35,910 bases of DNA from a virus. Positions 7,524 through 16,346 of the stretch are shown here, in pieces. The notes beneath the pieces were generated by a model. That model had not been told where the DNA came from and ran no database searches. It worked only from the letters and a program-made list of their open reading frames with translations. The stretch is taken from positions 1-35,910 of IMG/VR virus record IMGVR_UViG_3300046535_001464, one strand, 5' to 3'. The position numbers and the translations under genes are program-made. Position 1 is the stretch's first letter. Each line of letters begins with the position of its first letter.

Positions 7524-8332
7524 CCGACGACGCCTTCATTCGCACGATCCTTGCCGCCCCGGACGACGACGGGCCACGCCTGGTCTACGCGGACTGGCTC
7601 GAAGACCAGGGACAATCCCCGCGCGCCGAGCTGATCCGGGTCCAGATCGAGATGGCCAACATGTCGCGCTGGGTCTATGCCGAGTGCAAGGTCTGCTCGG
7701 CGACGCCGAACTACGAAGGCGACATCAACCACGGCAAGGGCTGTTACGTTCTCGACTCCGACGGCGGCGGCTCAGAGGGGGCGGAAGAAGAGCCGAGGTG
7801 GGTCGAACTCTACGACCGAACGCGGGCGCTTCTCGCGAACGACAACTGGTATCGCTGGTCGCGCCCGGTCCCGGTCCCATTTTCACAAGAGTCGCCAGAT
7901 CATCTTTCTCTTTTTTATGTGCCGACCTTCGCTCGCGGCTTTGTCGAGAAGGTCGCAATGCCGTGGAATTACTGGTACACCCGCGCCGACGAAATCCTTT
8001 CCCTGCACCCGATCCAAGAAGTGCATCTGACGACCCCGATGGAAATGCAGGCCAACGAGCATCTGAACCAATGGCGTCTGCGCGGATCGTCGCCATTCGA
8101 GGGGCCATTTCGCCAGTGGCGGACTCTTCACATCCCGGCCAGTGATAGCCGTTGGCAGACCGCCGCGGTGCCGCTTCTCAAGGCCGAATGGCCGTCGGTC
8201 AAGGTCTGGCATTGGCCGGAGCCTGCGCCACGGATCGACGAGCTGGACACAGCCATGATTCGCCAGCAGATCATGGGTTCTGGGCCAACATCGTTGCTCG
8301 ACCCCCGCTTCTTAATTCGCGGCCCGACATAA
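7520..8332 (+). CDS. TIGR02996 domain protein (paralogue 3)
   Basis: A 270-residue protein starting at ATG 7520, which overlaps the previous stop. Residues 1-43 are a clear TIGR02996 domain with the core DDGPRLVYADWLEDQGQ, then RAELIRVQIEM. A cysteine pair CKVC and a later GCYVLD follow. The block RGFVEKVAMPWNYW and the strand PIQEVHLTT match the layout of paralogue 1 (453-1106), so these two share more than the domain. It ends 57 bases before the portal start and closes the small-gene operon. Confidence 0.87.
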   Translation: MTDDAFIRTILAAPDDDGPRLVYADWLEDQGQSPRAELIRVQIEMANMSRWVYAECKVCSATPNYEGDINHGKGCYVLDSDGGGSEGAEEEPRWVELYDRTRALLANDNWYRWSRPVPVPFSQESPDHLSLFYVPTFARGFVEKVAMPWNYWYTRADEILSLHPIQEVHLTTPMEMQANEHLNQWRLRGSSPFEGPFRQWRTLHIPASDSRWQTAAVPLLKAEWPSVKVWHWPEPAPRIDELDTAMIRQQIMGSGPTSLLDPRFLIRGPT

Positions 8333-8353
8333 TCTCTCTTGCCAATCTATCTT

Positions 8354-8393
8354 GCACCCGTCTAAGATGATTTCATCTTTCCGAGACGGGTGC
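8354..8393 (+). promoter_or_regulatory. Strong hairpin overlapping the portal start
   Basis: The arms GCACCCGTCT (8354-8363) and AGACGGGTGC (8384-8393) are perfect inverses. Inside them AAGATGA (8364-8370) pairs with TCATCTT (8373-8379), leaving a 4-base bulge (TCCG). The GTG start at 8390 is inside the right arm. No T-run follows, so this looks less like an intrinsic terminator than a structure that hides the start codon or ends the upstream message in another way. A weak promoter-like pair (TTGCCA 8339-8344, TCTAAG 8361-8366) overlaps it. Confidence 0.65.
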
Positions 8394-11300
8394 GTTCCTT
8401 GTTCGACGGATCGTTTTCCCTCGTTGGCGGCACCGGCCTACCCACAATCCAGGCCACCGTAGACGCGCCGCCCGTCTCGACCGCACCAACCGCTGAAAAA
8501 GGGATGCGCGGGGCCGGCGGCTACGGCATCTGGTCCGCCGCCCTGCTCGCCGGCTTGCGGGCCAACGCGCCAGGTGCCTGGTCGGCAAATCGCCTGAACC
8601 AAGCGAACCATTTCATCGGGGTTGCGTTCACAGCGATCTCGGCCATGTGCGACGGCGTCTCGTCGGCCACGCTGGAAGTGACCGATCTGGACGCGGAAGA
8701 AGAAATTCGCTCGCACATTCACGTTCAAAAGTCGATCTCGCACACCAATCGCGAAGGCGTGCGGGTGCCTTTCGACCACGAGCTGGTCCAGTTACTCGAA
8801 GACCCGAATCCGGGCGACACGTTCCAAGACCTACTCTACGAAACAACCCTCCAGCTTTGTCTAACAGGAAACTGTCTGACCTGGATGGTCCCCAATCGCC
8901 TGGGCCTGCCGTCGGAACTCTACGTTATCCCGACCGCACTGGCCCAGCCGGTCCCGTACTCGCAGGCGTGGCCGCGTGGGGCGTGGCGGATCACCCCGCT
9001 CTACCCCTATGGCCCGTTCGCGGTCATTCCGACGCCGGTGGCCACGGCCGGTGCGGTGGTCCCGAACGAAGACATCCTGCACATCAAGCGGAAACACCCG
9101 CTTCTGCGTTGGGACGGCTATTCGCCTCTGACGGCCGGCGCGCGGCAGATGGACATCTTGGACATGATCGACGACGCCCGGTGGGCGGCGTTCGAGTCTG
9201 GCATCAACCCGTCCATCGTGTTCGAGATCGACGCCCAGAAGGCCGGCTCGAACTTCAACCAGGACCAGCTCGACAAGTTCCAGGCCAAACTGAACGAGAA
9301 ATACTCGGCGACCAAGAATTTCGGCAAGGGGATGATCCTGGCCCCAGGCGTTTCCGCCCACCCCTATTCCACGGCCCCGGTTGACATGGCGTTCGACGGC
9401 GGCTGGGAGCAGATGCGGGACTTCGTCCTCTCTCTCTTCGGCGTCCCCAAGGGCCTGGTCGGCATCACCGAGGCGACCTCTTACGCCGCGCTCTACGCCG
9501 CCCTGAAGCAGTTCTATCTCATCAAGCTGAAGCCGGAAGCGGACCGTATCGCCGCGCAGTGGACGAAGTTCCTAGCCCGCCGCTTCAGCCGCTCAATCCG
9601 TATCAGTCTCCCCCTGCCGGCCCTGGATGATCCGAACCTGCTGGAATCCCAGCTCTCGAACGACGACAAGATTGGGATGAGAACGGTGGACGAGCGCCGG
9701 GCGATGCGTGGCCTTCAGCCGTTTGGCGACGAGCGGGGCGAAAAGCTGGTCGGCGGCGGCGAATCGGGCGCGTTCGGCGACGAACCCAACCCGATGGCCG
9801 CGGACCCGGACAACACTGGCGGCACCAACTCGCACCCGAAGACCACGGCGACGCCCGTCACCGACCGCCGCGACGAGGCCGACAACAATCGGCCGGACAA
9901 CGAGGCCGGCCGGCACTCTTTGCCCGGCATGGCCGGCAAGAAGTCGTACCGGAAAGCGTCCACCACTCAATTCAACCTTTGGGGCGACGCGCTCACTCGC
10001 GTCCAGGCCATCGGCAAGCGAATCGACCCGGCCGACCTGATCGAACTCACAAACCTCAGTCACATTACCGTCTGCTACGGCCTCCAGGCCGACGCTGCGG
10101 CTCTGGCCGATGCCGTTCGCGGGTTTGGGCCTGTGACTGTTCGTCTTGGTGCGGTCACGGTATTCGAGAACAACGGCAATCCAACCTCTGTCGCCAGCCC
10201 TGATGCCCCGGTTCAGATTGAGCCGAATCCGTGCGACATTTTGAAGGTCGATGTTCATTCCGACAGCCTGATGGAACTCAATCGCCTGTTGCGAGACAAA
10301 TTCCCATACAACGATCAATATGAATTTAGTCCTCACGTTTCGATAGCCAAAATCATCCCTGGCCTCGGCGAAATCTACGCCGGTTCCATCGAGCTGTCGG
10401 ATATCGAATTGACCTTCACGCACTTCCTTCTGCTCAGTCAGGACGGCCACGCCTCAATCATCCCGCTCGCCGCACCCCGTCTGGCGGTCCAGAAGGCTAT
10501 CGCCCACAAAAACGGCAAGACCAAAACTCTTCTGCCGACCGACGATCTGACGCCGCCGCCCGGCACCCGGCCGCGTCGTCGCAAGATGGACTACCCGCCC
10601 CCTAACGCCAAACCATACCCGCCATCGTCTTCGCCGCTGCCGCCACCGTCCCCAGAAGGCACGGCCCAGGAACTTTCGTCGCCGTTCTGGTCACCGACCG
10701 AATTCGAGTGGAAGCTGTTCCAGCAGTGGGCACTGGCTTTAGACTCGAACCAGTTTCCGTCCGTCCACAACCTAGCCCAACTCGGCTGGGCAAAGAACCC
10801 GGCCCTGGTTTCGGCCGAACTCATGGGCGGCATGGGCGCTCACCACGTCGTTTCGACGGCCCTTGAAGCGGCGATCTACGGCCTCATCGACCTGTGCGAA
10901 GCCAACGGCAACGCTCACTCGGTCTATGTGACGCCCGGCCCCGGTGACAATCCTGGTCCAGCGCTGGTGACGGACCAAAAGGCGTACCGTCCACGTCGCC
11001 GCAAGACCACCAAAGACGATTCGGGTCACGAACACGACACCGGCACCGGCCAGTTCTCAACAACCGATACGTCGCCTTCGCCCGACGGCAGCGAATCTGC
11101 GCCAGCATCGCCGCCGCCATCCGACTCGCCGAAAGACTTGCATCAGTCGAAGTACGCCGCCGCCGAAACGGCGTGGAACGAATGGGAGACCCGCAGCGAA
11201 GATCGGCGCAAAATTCGCGACGAAGTCGAGGAGACCGATCCGTCTTCAGACGGCATTTTGAGCGCAGACGACGCGGACCTGATCGTCGGAGATTTTCAGA

Positions 11301-13348
11301 ATTTTAATTCTGATATCAGGGATTCTCTGTCGTCTGTGGTGGCGGACCCGGTGGAGGCGCAAGCGGATTACGACGAAAAGCTGGCCCATTACCAGCAACA
11401 GCAGGCTCGCGGCGGCGTGTCGCCGAATCAGTTGGCGATGGACGAACACATGATGAATCACGCGAAGATCGTCCTTCGCGAGTCGCTCGATTACGAGTCC
11501 ACGAAAGCCGATTTGAAGTCGCCAAACGACCTCGCCAATTCGCTCGTTGTTCCGGCACGCGAGAAATTTGCGGCGACGGTTGAAAAACTTCGCTCTCTCG
11601 GCGCGAACGATGGCGAGATTGGCAAGGTCCAAGCCGCCGTCCAGAAGTTCGACGAAACTGTCACTCGCGGGTCTGCCGCCTACATTGCGTCTGCGGAAAA
11701 ACTCAAAGCAGCCCGCGACGCTTTCGACGAGGCGTCCAAAGCCTATTCCGACGCGGAAGCCGCCGAGCCGCAGGAGCCTATCGACGCCGGGCCTCCAGAA
11801 GAGCCGGACGACCCGGTTTATCCGCCCGACGTGATCGCTCCGGAGTCGCCGCCAGAGCTAAATTCAAACGACTATGGGACGGCCGAGGAATACGAGCAGG
11901 CCAAGGCGGACCGAGAAGCGAAGATCGAACAAAGCTGGGCCGAACACGACGCCCAGGCGGCAGAATGGGACACGGCCTCCGCCAAAATCGAATCCGATTA
12001 CAAAGAGAAAGTGGCGGCGTGGGAGTCGCAGATAGCTGAAGGAGATACCGCCTTTACGTCCGCGGTCGCAGCATACGAGAAGGATTACGCGAGATGGGAA
12101 AAGAATATTCCCAAACTGGAAGCGGCCAAAAACAAAGCCGAGGACCGCCTCAGTAAAGAAGGCGACCGGTTCGACGACGTGTCTGAGAAGTTTGTGAATG
12201 ACTTTTACAGTCGCCGAGACAAAGTGGAAGACGCCTACAAGTCGTCTCTCGATGCCATTTCGTCTCGTCTCGACGCGGCAGACGAGGCCGATCCGGAGCC
12301 GGACCTTCCAGAAGAGCCAGAACACACCAAGGCCGTCAACCACATCTGGGCCGGCTACAACCCTAGCCGACAGAAGACCGTCAAAGACTCGTCCGGACAC
12401 GAACACGACGAGGGGACGGGCCAGTTTTCGACCACCGACACTGGAAAGCACGGCGAGTCCGATTCTCCAGCCGGCGGCGATAATTCCAAAGGCTCTTCCG
12501 AGTCGTTCAAAGCCGATTCCGCCAAACTCCTGGAACAGCTGAATGAGACGGGCGACCACGAAATGGTCCTGGCCCATCTTGATAACGCCTTCACCGACGC
12601 CACCGACCGCGCCGAGCATCAAGTAGACGGCGTGGAAGATCACTATCTCGACCATTGGGCGCACACTCGCTCGCCGGCCGTGATCGAACGCTCGTCCGAA
12701 CTTCTCGATCAGTTCTACGACAACAACCGGTCGGACCTGGCCGACCTCCAACAACACTATGAAACCTATTATAACGCTGTCGCGGACGCGATTGAATCGC
12801 ATCGGGAACTCGGCGAAGTCGGCGAAGAGGAGCAAGACGCCTTGTCTACTGCGTCCGACAACCTCACGGCCGCGTCCGCAAAACTTCGCGACGAGATGGT
12901 CACGAATGCGCGACGAGTAGAGAAGGAAATGGACGTCACGGAAGCCGAGGTGAAACGCGAGTGGCTGGACACGGCCGCAGCCAACGCGGAAATCCTAAAC
13001 GAAAACTATCCCGACGACCCGCAAGGGGCCGAGGAGGATGCGGCTAGCTATAACACCGAGCTTGAAGAGGCTGGAAACCCGTACCGGCTCACGAAAGACG
13101 AGTCCGGCCAATGGTGGTTTGACGAGATCGAAGACGAGCCGCGGCGAAAATCCCTGCCGCCGAAAAAGCCGTTCCCGGCGACCCGCCTCATGTCCATTTT
13201 GCGGCGCAAGTACAACTTGTCGCCGGCCGTTCGCCGTGCCGCCATTAACCCGAACCTGCTCGCGGGCGGCTTGGGAACGCCCAAACGGATCGAGATCGAC
13301 CGCGGGGCCGACGGTCTCATCAAAGGCTACAATATCTCTGGAACCTAA
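8390..13348 (+). CDS. Giant portal fusion: HK97-type portal + 2H phosphoesterase + coiled coils
   Basis: A 1652-residue uninterrupted frame; portals usually have 400-550 residues. Residues ~60-450 are an HK97-type portal, with YSQAWPRGAWRI, DILHIKRKHPLLRWDGYSPL, GVPKGLVGI and the closing TVDERRAMRGLQPFG. Residues ~530-690 form a LigT/2H phosphoesterase domain with both signatures, HIT (558-560) and HVS (649-651), 91 residues apart. Then come a Pro-rich linker (~720-760), a helical segment, long acidic coiled coils (~910-1320 and ~1370-1580) and a basic C-terminus. The motif GHEHD-GTGQFSTTDT occurs twice (~879, ~1336). GTG 8390 lies in a hairpin; TTG 8399 is an alternative start. It may be processed by the prohead protease. 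Confidence 0.92.
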   Translation: MRSLFDGSFSLVGGTGLPTIQATVDAPPVSTAPTAEKGMRGAGGYGIWSAALLAGLRANAPGAWSANRLNQANHFIGVAFTAISAMCDGVSSATLEVTDLDAEEEIRSHIHVQKSISHTNREGVRVPFDHELVQLLEDPNPGDTFQDLLYETTLQLCLTGNCLTWMVPNRLGLPSELYVIPTALAQPVPYSQAWPRGAWRITPLYPYGPFAVIPTPVATAGAVVPNEDILHIKRKHPLLRWDGYSPLTAGARQMDILDMIDDARWAAFESGINPSIVFEIDAQKAGSNFNQDQLDKFQAKLNEKYSATKNFGKGMILAPGVSAHPYSTAPVDMAFDGGWEQMRDFVLSLFGVPKGLVGITEATSYAALYAALKQFYLIKLKPEADRIAAQWTKFLARRFSRSIRISLPLPALDDPNLLESQLSNDDKIGMRTVDERRAMRGLQPFGDERGEKLVGGGESGAFGDEPNPMAADPDNTGGTNSHPKTTATPVTDRRDEADNNRPDNEAGRHSLPGMAGKKSYRKASTTQFNLWGDALTRVQAIGKRIDPADLIELTNLSHITVCYGLQADAAALADAVRGFGPVTVRLGAVTVFENNGNPTSVASPDAPVQIEPNPCDILKVDVHSDSLMELNRLLRDKFPYNDQYEFSPHVSIAKIIPGLGEIYAGSIELSDIELTFTHFLLLSQDGHASIIPLAAPRLAVQKAIAHKNGKTKTLLPTDDLTPPPGTRPRRRKMDYPPPNAKPYPPSSSPLPPPSPEGTAQELSSPFWSPTEFEWKLFQQWALALDSNQFPSVHNLAQLGWAKNPALVSAELMGGMGAHHVVSTALEAAIYGLIDLCEANGNAHSVYVTPGPGDNPGPALVTDQKAYRPRRRKTTKDDSGHEHDTGTGQFSTTDTSPSPDGSESAPASPPPSDSPKDLHQSKYAAAETAWNEWETRSEDRRKIRDEVEETDPSSDGILSADDADLIVGDFQNFNSDIRDSLSSVVADPVEAQADYDEKLAHYQQQQARGGVSPNQLAMDEHMMNHAKIVLRESLDYESTKADLKSPNDLANSLVVPAREKFAATVEKLRSLGANDGEIGKVQAAVQKFDETVTRGSAAYIASAEKLKAARDAFDEASKAYSDAEAAEPQEPIDAGPPEEPDDPVYPPDVIAPESPPELNSNDYGTAEEYEQAKADREAKIEQSWAEHDAQAAEWDTASAKIESDYKEKVAAWESQIAEGDTAFTSAVAAYEKDYARWEKNIPKLEAAKNKAEDRLSKEGDRFDDVSEKFVNDFYSRRDKVEDAYKSSLDAISSRLDAADEADPEPDLPEEPEHTKAVNHIWAGYNPSRQKTVKDSSGHEHDEGTGQFSTTDTGKHGESDSPAGGDNSKGSSESFKADSAKLLEQLNETGDHEMVLAHLDNAFTDATDRAEHQVDGVEDHYLDHWAHTRSPAVIERSSELLDQFYDNNRSDLADLQQHYETYYNAVADAIESHRELGEVGEEEQDALSTASDNLTAASAKLRDEMVTNARRVEKEMDVTEAEVKREWLDTAAANAEILNENYPDDPQGAEEDAASYNTELEEAGNPYRLTKDESGQWWFDEIEDEPRRKSLPPKKPFPATRLMSILRRKYNLSPAVRRAAINPNLLAGGLGTPKRIEIDRGADGLIKGYNISGT

Positions 13349-13750
13349 ATGGCCGCTGTCATCACTCGTACTGAAATCCTCGCGTACCTGCGGCACACGA
13401 TCCGCGGCCCGCTGGTCCTGCGCCTGTTCGCTAACGACGTCGATCCGCACCGCCGTCAAGCCCTTTCCGACTTTACAGAAGCGTCGTTTCCTGGCTACGC
13501 GCCGGCGACCCTGTCCGACACGGCCTGGGTGGACACGGGTGCGGACCCGATCACGCTCAGCCACCCAAAACAGACGTTCACCCTGACCACGGACCTGGCT
13601 ACGCCGGTCAAAATTTACGGCCACTACCTGACCCGCGGCGAAGTAGTCGTGTGGGCCGAGCGCGGGACGGACGATCACGGCAAGCCACGCCCGCTTTCTA
13701 TCGCCCACAGCCGAATCGAAGTAACTCCGACGTTTATCGAGAGGAGATAA
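13349..13750 (+). CDS. Phage virion protein of unknown function (133 aa)
   Basis: Begins at the base after the portal stop. Pattern: a short helix, LVLRLFANDV, EASFPGYAPATLSDTAW, KQTFTL, a strand VKIYGHYLTRGEVVVWAER and a final IEVTPTF. The 'L-LF-N, F-GY, QTFT, YGYY, WAER, I-VTP' run is a pattern I recognise from small beta-rich structural proteins in phage genomes, but the family has no known role. Likely part of the adsorption apparatus, given the neighbours. Confidence 0.75.
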   Translation: MAAVITRTEILAYLRHTIRGPLVLRLFANDVDPHRRQALSDFTEASFPGYAPATLSDTAWVDTGADPITLSHPKQTFTLTTDLATPVKIYGHYLTRGEVVVWAERGTDDHGKPRPLSIAHSRIEVTPTFIERR

Positions 13751-13751
13751 C

Positions 13752-14018
13752 ATGCAGTCCATCAGCGGCACGTTCACGATCCACTTCGATTCGGCTCTGG
13801 CCATCGACCCGACGCCGCCGCCGAACGGAGTGGTGAACCAGTCCTACACCTACAAGTTCAAGGCCACCGGAGGCGTTGGCCAACTCATCTGGGCCTTCCA
13901 GACTGGCACCACGCCGCCGGCCGGCTTCACCCTCGCAGCTGACGGGACGCTCAGCGGAATCTCGGCGGTGCCTGACATCTCGGTCTCGGTGACGGTCCAC
14001 GACACAGGGACTCCGTGA
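13752..14018 (+). CDS. Small Ig-like domain protein (88 aa)
   Basis: ATG 13752 with GGAG just upstream. After a short N-terminal segment (MQSISGTFTIHF), residues ~17-88 form one putative Ig/cadherin-like domain: a PNGVVNQSYTYKFKATGG strand pair, PAGFTLAADGTLSGI and VSVTVHDTGTP, the typical 'P-GL-L-DG-L-G-P' pattern. Such domains often sit in phage fibres and tail proteins and may bind carbohydrate weakly. The first residues match those of the next gene product. Its stop overlaps the next start as TGATG. Confidence 0.78.
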   Translation: MQSISGTFTIHFDSALAIDPTPPPNGVVNQSYTYKFKATGGVGQLIWAFQTGTTPPAGFTLAADGTLSGISAVPDISVSVTVHDTGTP

Positions 14019-16339
14019 TGCAGTCGAAGAGCGCGACCTTTCCGATCCACTTCGTCAGCGGCACGCCATCGGCCTTCCGGTTGCTGCCGGATTGGGTCGC
14101 TCGCGCTCAGTCTCGTGCCGTCGCGAACGATCCAGCATGGACGGCTCAGCGACCCATGCTGGACCTGAACTTGCCCAAAGTTCTGGACCTGAGTGCGTAC
14201 CAGGGATCGTGGCTGATGTGGGCCGCTGAGTTCGCGATGGGCGCAGCCTGCGCCCAGGCCATCAACGACACGACCCGCTGGGATCAATATTGTCGCAAGG
14301 CGACGGCCATCGCTCTTTCGGCCGTTCGCGATTACCAAAAAGGCGGCGGCAACACTCGCCAGTTCCTCACCCTGGCCGACGGCACGACTGCGGCGTTCAC
14401 CCTGCCGGACGCCGCCGGTTCATTCTTTCCCGCTTCGCTGAACATGTATACGTCTCCGGCGACGTGGATGCCGGTAGTCCGCGGCCCGGCGGTGTCGAAC
14501 GGCGTGGACGTGGTGACGTACTACGTCGCCTACATCGCCGTCGCCGACAACGCCGACGGTTCCAGTCCGTACATCCAGAACGTCGATTGGAAGCGGAGCA
14601 GCCTGCTCGGCGACAATCAGATTCAATGGCTTTCTGGCCGCAGACCGGTCTCCGGCGCGACCTACTATGTTCTAGACGCGGGCAATCTGTTCTCGACCCT
14701 GGCTCAATACACGTTGGTCGGCAATGTTGCCACGCTCAAGACAAAGCCAGCCGCATCGACCGCGATCTTTTGCGAGTACATCCGCACCGATTATTCGCAG
14801 ACCTCCGCTGGCGACGGCGGGTTGGACACAGCATTCGTCGATTCAGGCGGTTACGACGCTCGATACCTCGGCCGGTCCGTCGCTCCGGTACTTGACTGGT
14901 GCGCTGGACATCCGACTCTTGAAGCGGCCCGTTCTGAGTTGTCTTCTATTCTCGTCGCGTGGGCCGACTACCTATCGGTAAACGGTTACAACCATGCTTC
15001 AATCCAGTCCAACTATGGGGCTGGTGAATACTCATCAAAGGCGCTCTCGGCCATTGTTCTCGCCGGCACGCCAAACGGCGACCGGCTGAAATCTGAAGTT
15101 CTCGCTTTCCGCACCGGCACCGTAATTCCGCAACTTTCCACTGGCCTGGTCGGCGGCTTTTGGGCCGAAGGCTGGAACTACGGACCGCTTGCCATTGACG
15201 GCCTGCTCCTCGCCTCTGAAGCGATGAAGCAATCCACTTGGGTTGACGGCCTTGCTGAGCGTGCATTTGTCTCAGACGTATGCGAACATCTCGTTTACGC
15301 CGCAATGGCTCCTGGCCTCGTCACCGATATCGGCGATTTCTATTCGGTCCCGCCTGTGGCCCCGGTTTCGGAGCAGTTGTACTTATGGGCGACCCAGGCC
15401 GACCCGCTCAAGGGCGGTCTGCTTGGTCCGCAAACGCTTCCGACCGGCTGGAAGGCCCTTGCCCTGCCGCCTCTACCCGCTCCGCAGCCGAAGCCGACGC
15501 CGCTCTCGAAGTTTGCGACTGGCACCGGCCTGACCATCGCTCGCACCAGTTGGACTTCGCCGTCCACCTGGGCTGCGATGCTGGCCGGCAACCTGCTTGC
15601 TTGCGACCACCAGCAATTTGCGGCCGGGCACGTCGAGATATGGCGCGGCCCTGACGCTCTATTGCCAGCCTCTACTCTGTATACGGAGATGCAGAACCCT
15701 AATTTTAAGAGCCAGCAGTCGAACGTCCTGGTTGTTGACACCAACGGCGTACCGAACGTGCAGACTTACCCGTTCAACCAGGGCACATGGTACGGTTCGC
15801 CCGGCATCATCACTCTCGCTCAGACCGACGACGGCGATCTTTGCCATACCTCTGCCGACTGCCGGGCCTCTTATTCCTGGAACCAGCATCCCGGAGATGG
15901 CGGGCCGCTGCTGAAGTGGATTCGCCACTTCTTGCTCATCCGCAGCCTGAACACCGTGGTCGTGGTGGACTTCCTGGCTATGAAATCTTCAGCTTACTAC
16001 CGTGAACAGCGTTGGCATACTTCTCCAGGCCCCGTCTCCCTCAGTGGCAACAGCTTTACCATTGACCGCGGCGCATCGCGGCTGACCTGCCAAGTTCTCT
16101 CTGGCCAGCCGATAACATTTACCCAATCGACTTTGACCGGAAACGGCTATACAATCCCTCAAATGCGATTCGCTGGCCCGGCTGTCGCTTCGATGGCGTT
16201 TATCGGCGTGTCCCAGATCGGCCCAAGCGGGTCGTTGTTCGCACCGCCCACCTACTTCACGGACGGGACGAAGGAAGGGTGCGTGACCGGCAACCGGACG
16301 TTCCAGTTTGATGCGGCCGGCGGGCTGGCCGTAGCTTAG
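14018..16339 (+). CDS. Heparinase-II/III-like polysaccharide lyase, probable depolymerase
   Basis: A 773-residue protein. The N-terminal ~450 residues are helix-rich with repeated W/Y/G motifs (AYQGSWLMWAAEFAMGAACA, GFWAEGWNYGPLAIDGLLLA), like an alpha/alpha toroid. After a Pro-rich linker (PPLPAPQPKPTPLSK) a beta-rich part follows. It contains LACDHQQFAAGHVEIWRGP at ~527-545, resembling the metal-binding H-x-HFD-G strand of heparinase II/III and related lyases. Later segments continue as a beta sandwich. In a phage this suggests removal of host surface polysaccharide. The start is placed at ATG 14018 to match the N-terminus of the preceding gene; GTG 14015 is possible. Exact substrate unknown. 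Confidence 0.68.
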   Translation: MQSKSATFPIHFVSGTPSAFRLLPDWVARAQSRAVANDPAWTAQRPMLDLNLPKVLDLSAYQGSWLMWAAEFAMGAACAQAINDTTRWDQYCRKATAIALSAVRDYQKGGGNTRQFLTLADGTTAAFTLPDAAGSFFPASLNMYTSPATWMPVVRGPAVSNGVDVVTYYVAYIAVADNADGSSPYIQNVDWKRSSLLGDNQIQWLSGRRPVSGATYYVLDAGNLFSTLAQYTLVGNVATLKTKPAASTAIFCEYIRTDYSQTSAGDGGLDTAFVDSGGYDARYLGRSVAPVLDWCAGHPTLEAARSELSSILVAWADYLSVNGYNHASIQSNYGAGEYSSKALSAIVLAGTPNGDRLKSEVLAFRTGTVIPQLSTGLVGGFWAEGWNYGPLAIDGLLLASEAMKQSTWVDGLAERAFVSDVCEHLVYAAMAPGLVTDIGDFYSVPPVAPVSEQLYLWATQADPLKGGLLGPQTLPTGWKALALPPLPAPQPKPTPLSKFATGTGLTIARTSWTSPSTWAAMLAGNLLACDHQQFAAGHVEIWRGPDALLPASTLYTEMQNPNFKSQQSNVLVVDTNGVPNVQTYPFNQGTWYGSPGIITLAQTDDGDLCHTSADCRASYSWNQHPGDGGPLLKWIRHFLLIRSLNTVVVVDFLAMKSSAYYREQRWHTSPGPVSLSGNSFTIDRGASRLTCQVLSGQPITFTQSTLTGNGYTIPQMRFAGPAVASMAFIGVSQIGPSGSLFAPPTYFTDGTKEGCVTGNRTFQFDAAGGLAVA

Positions 16340-16346
16340 GAGCAAC

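Noticed and set aside
11864-12835. Long minus-strand frame (323 codons)
   Set aside because: It lies opposite the coiled-coil part of the portal fusion. Long antisense frames are expected in GC-rich genes, and its translation is a hydrophobic Val/Gly/Phe/Arg mirror without motifs.
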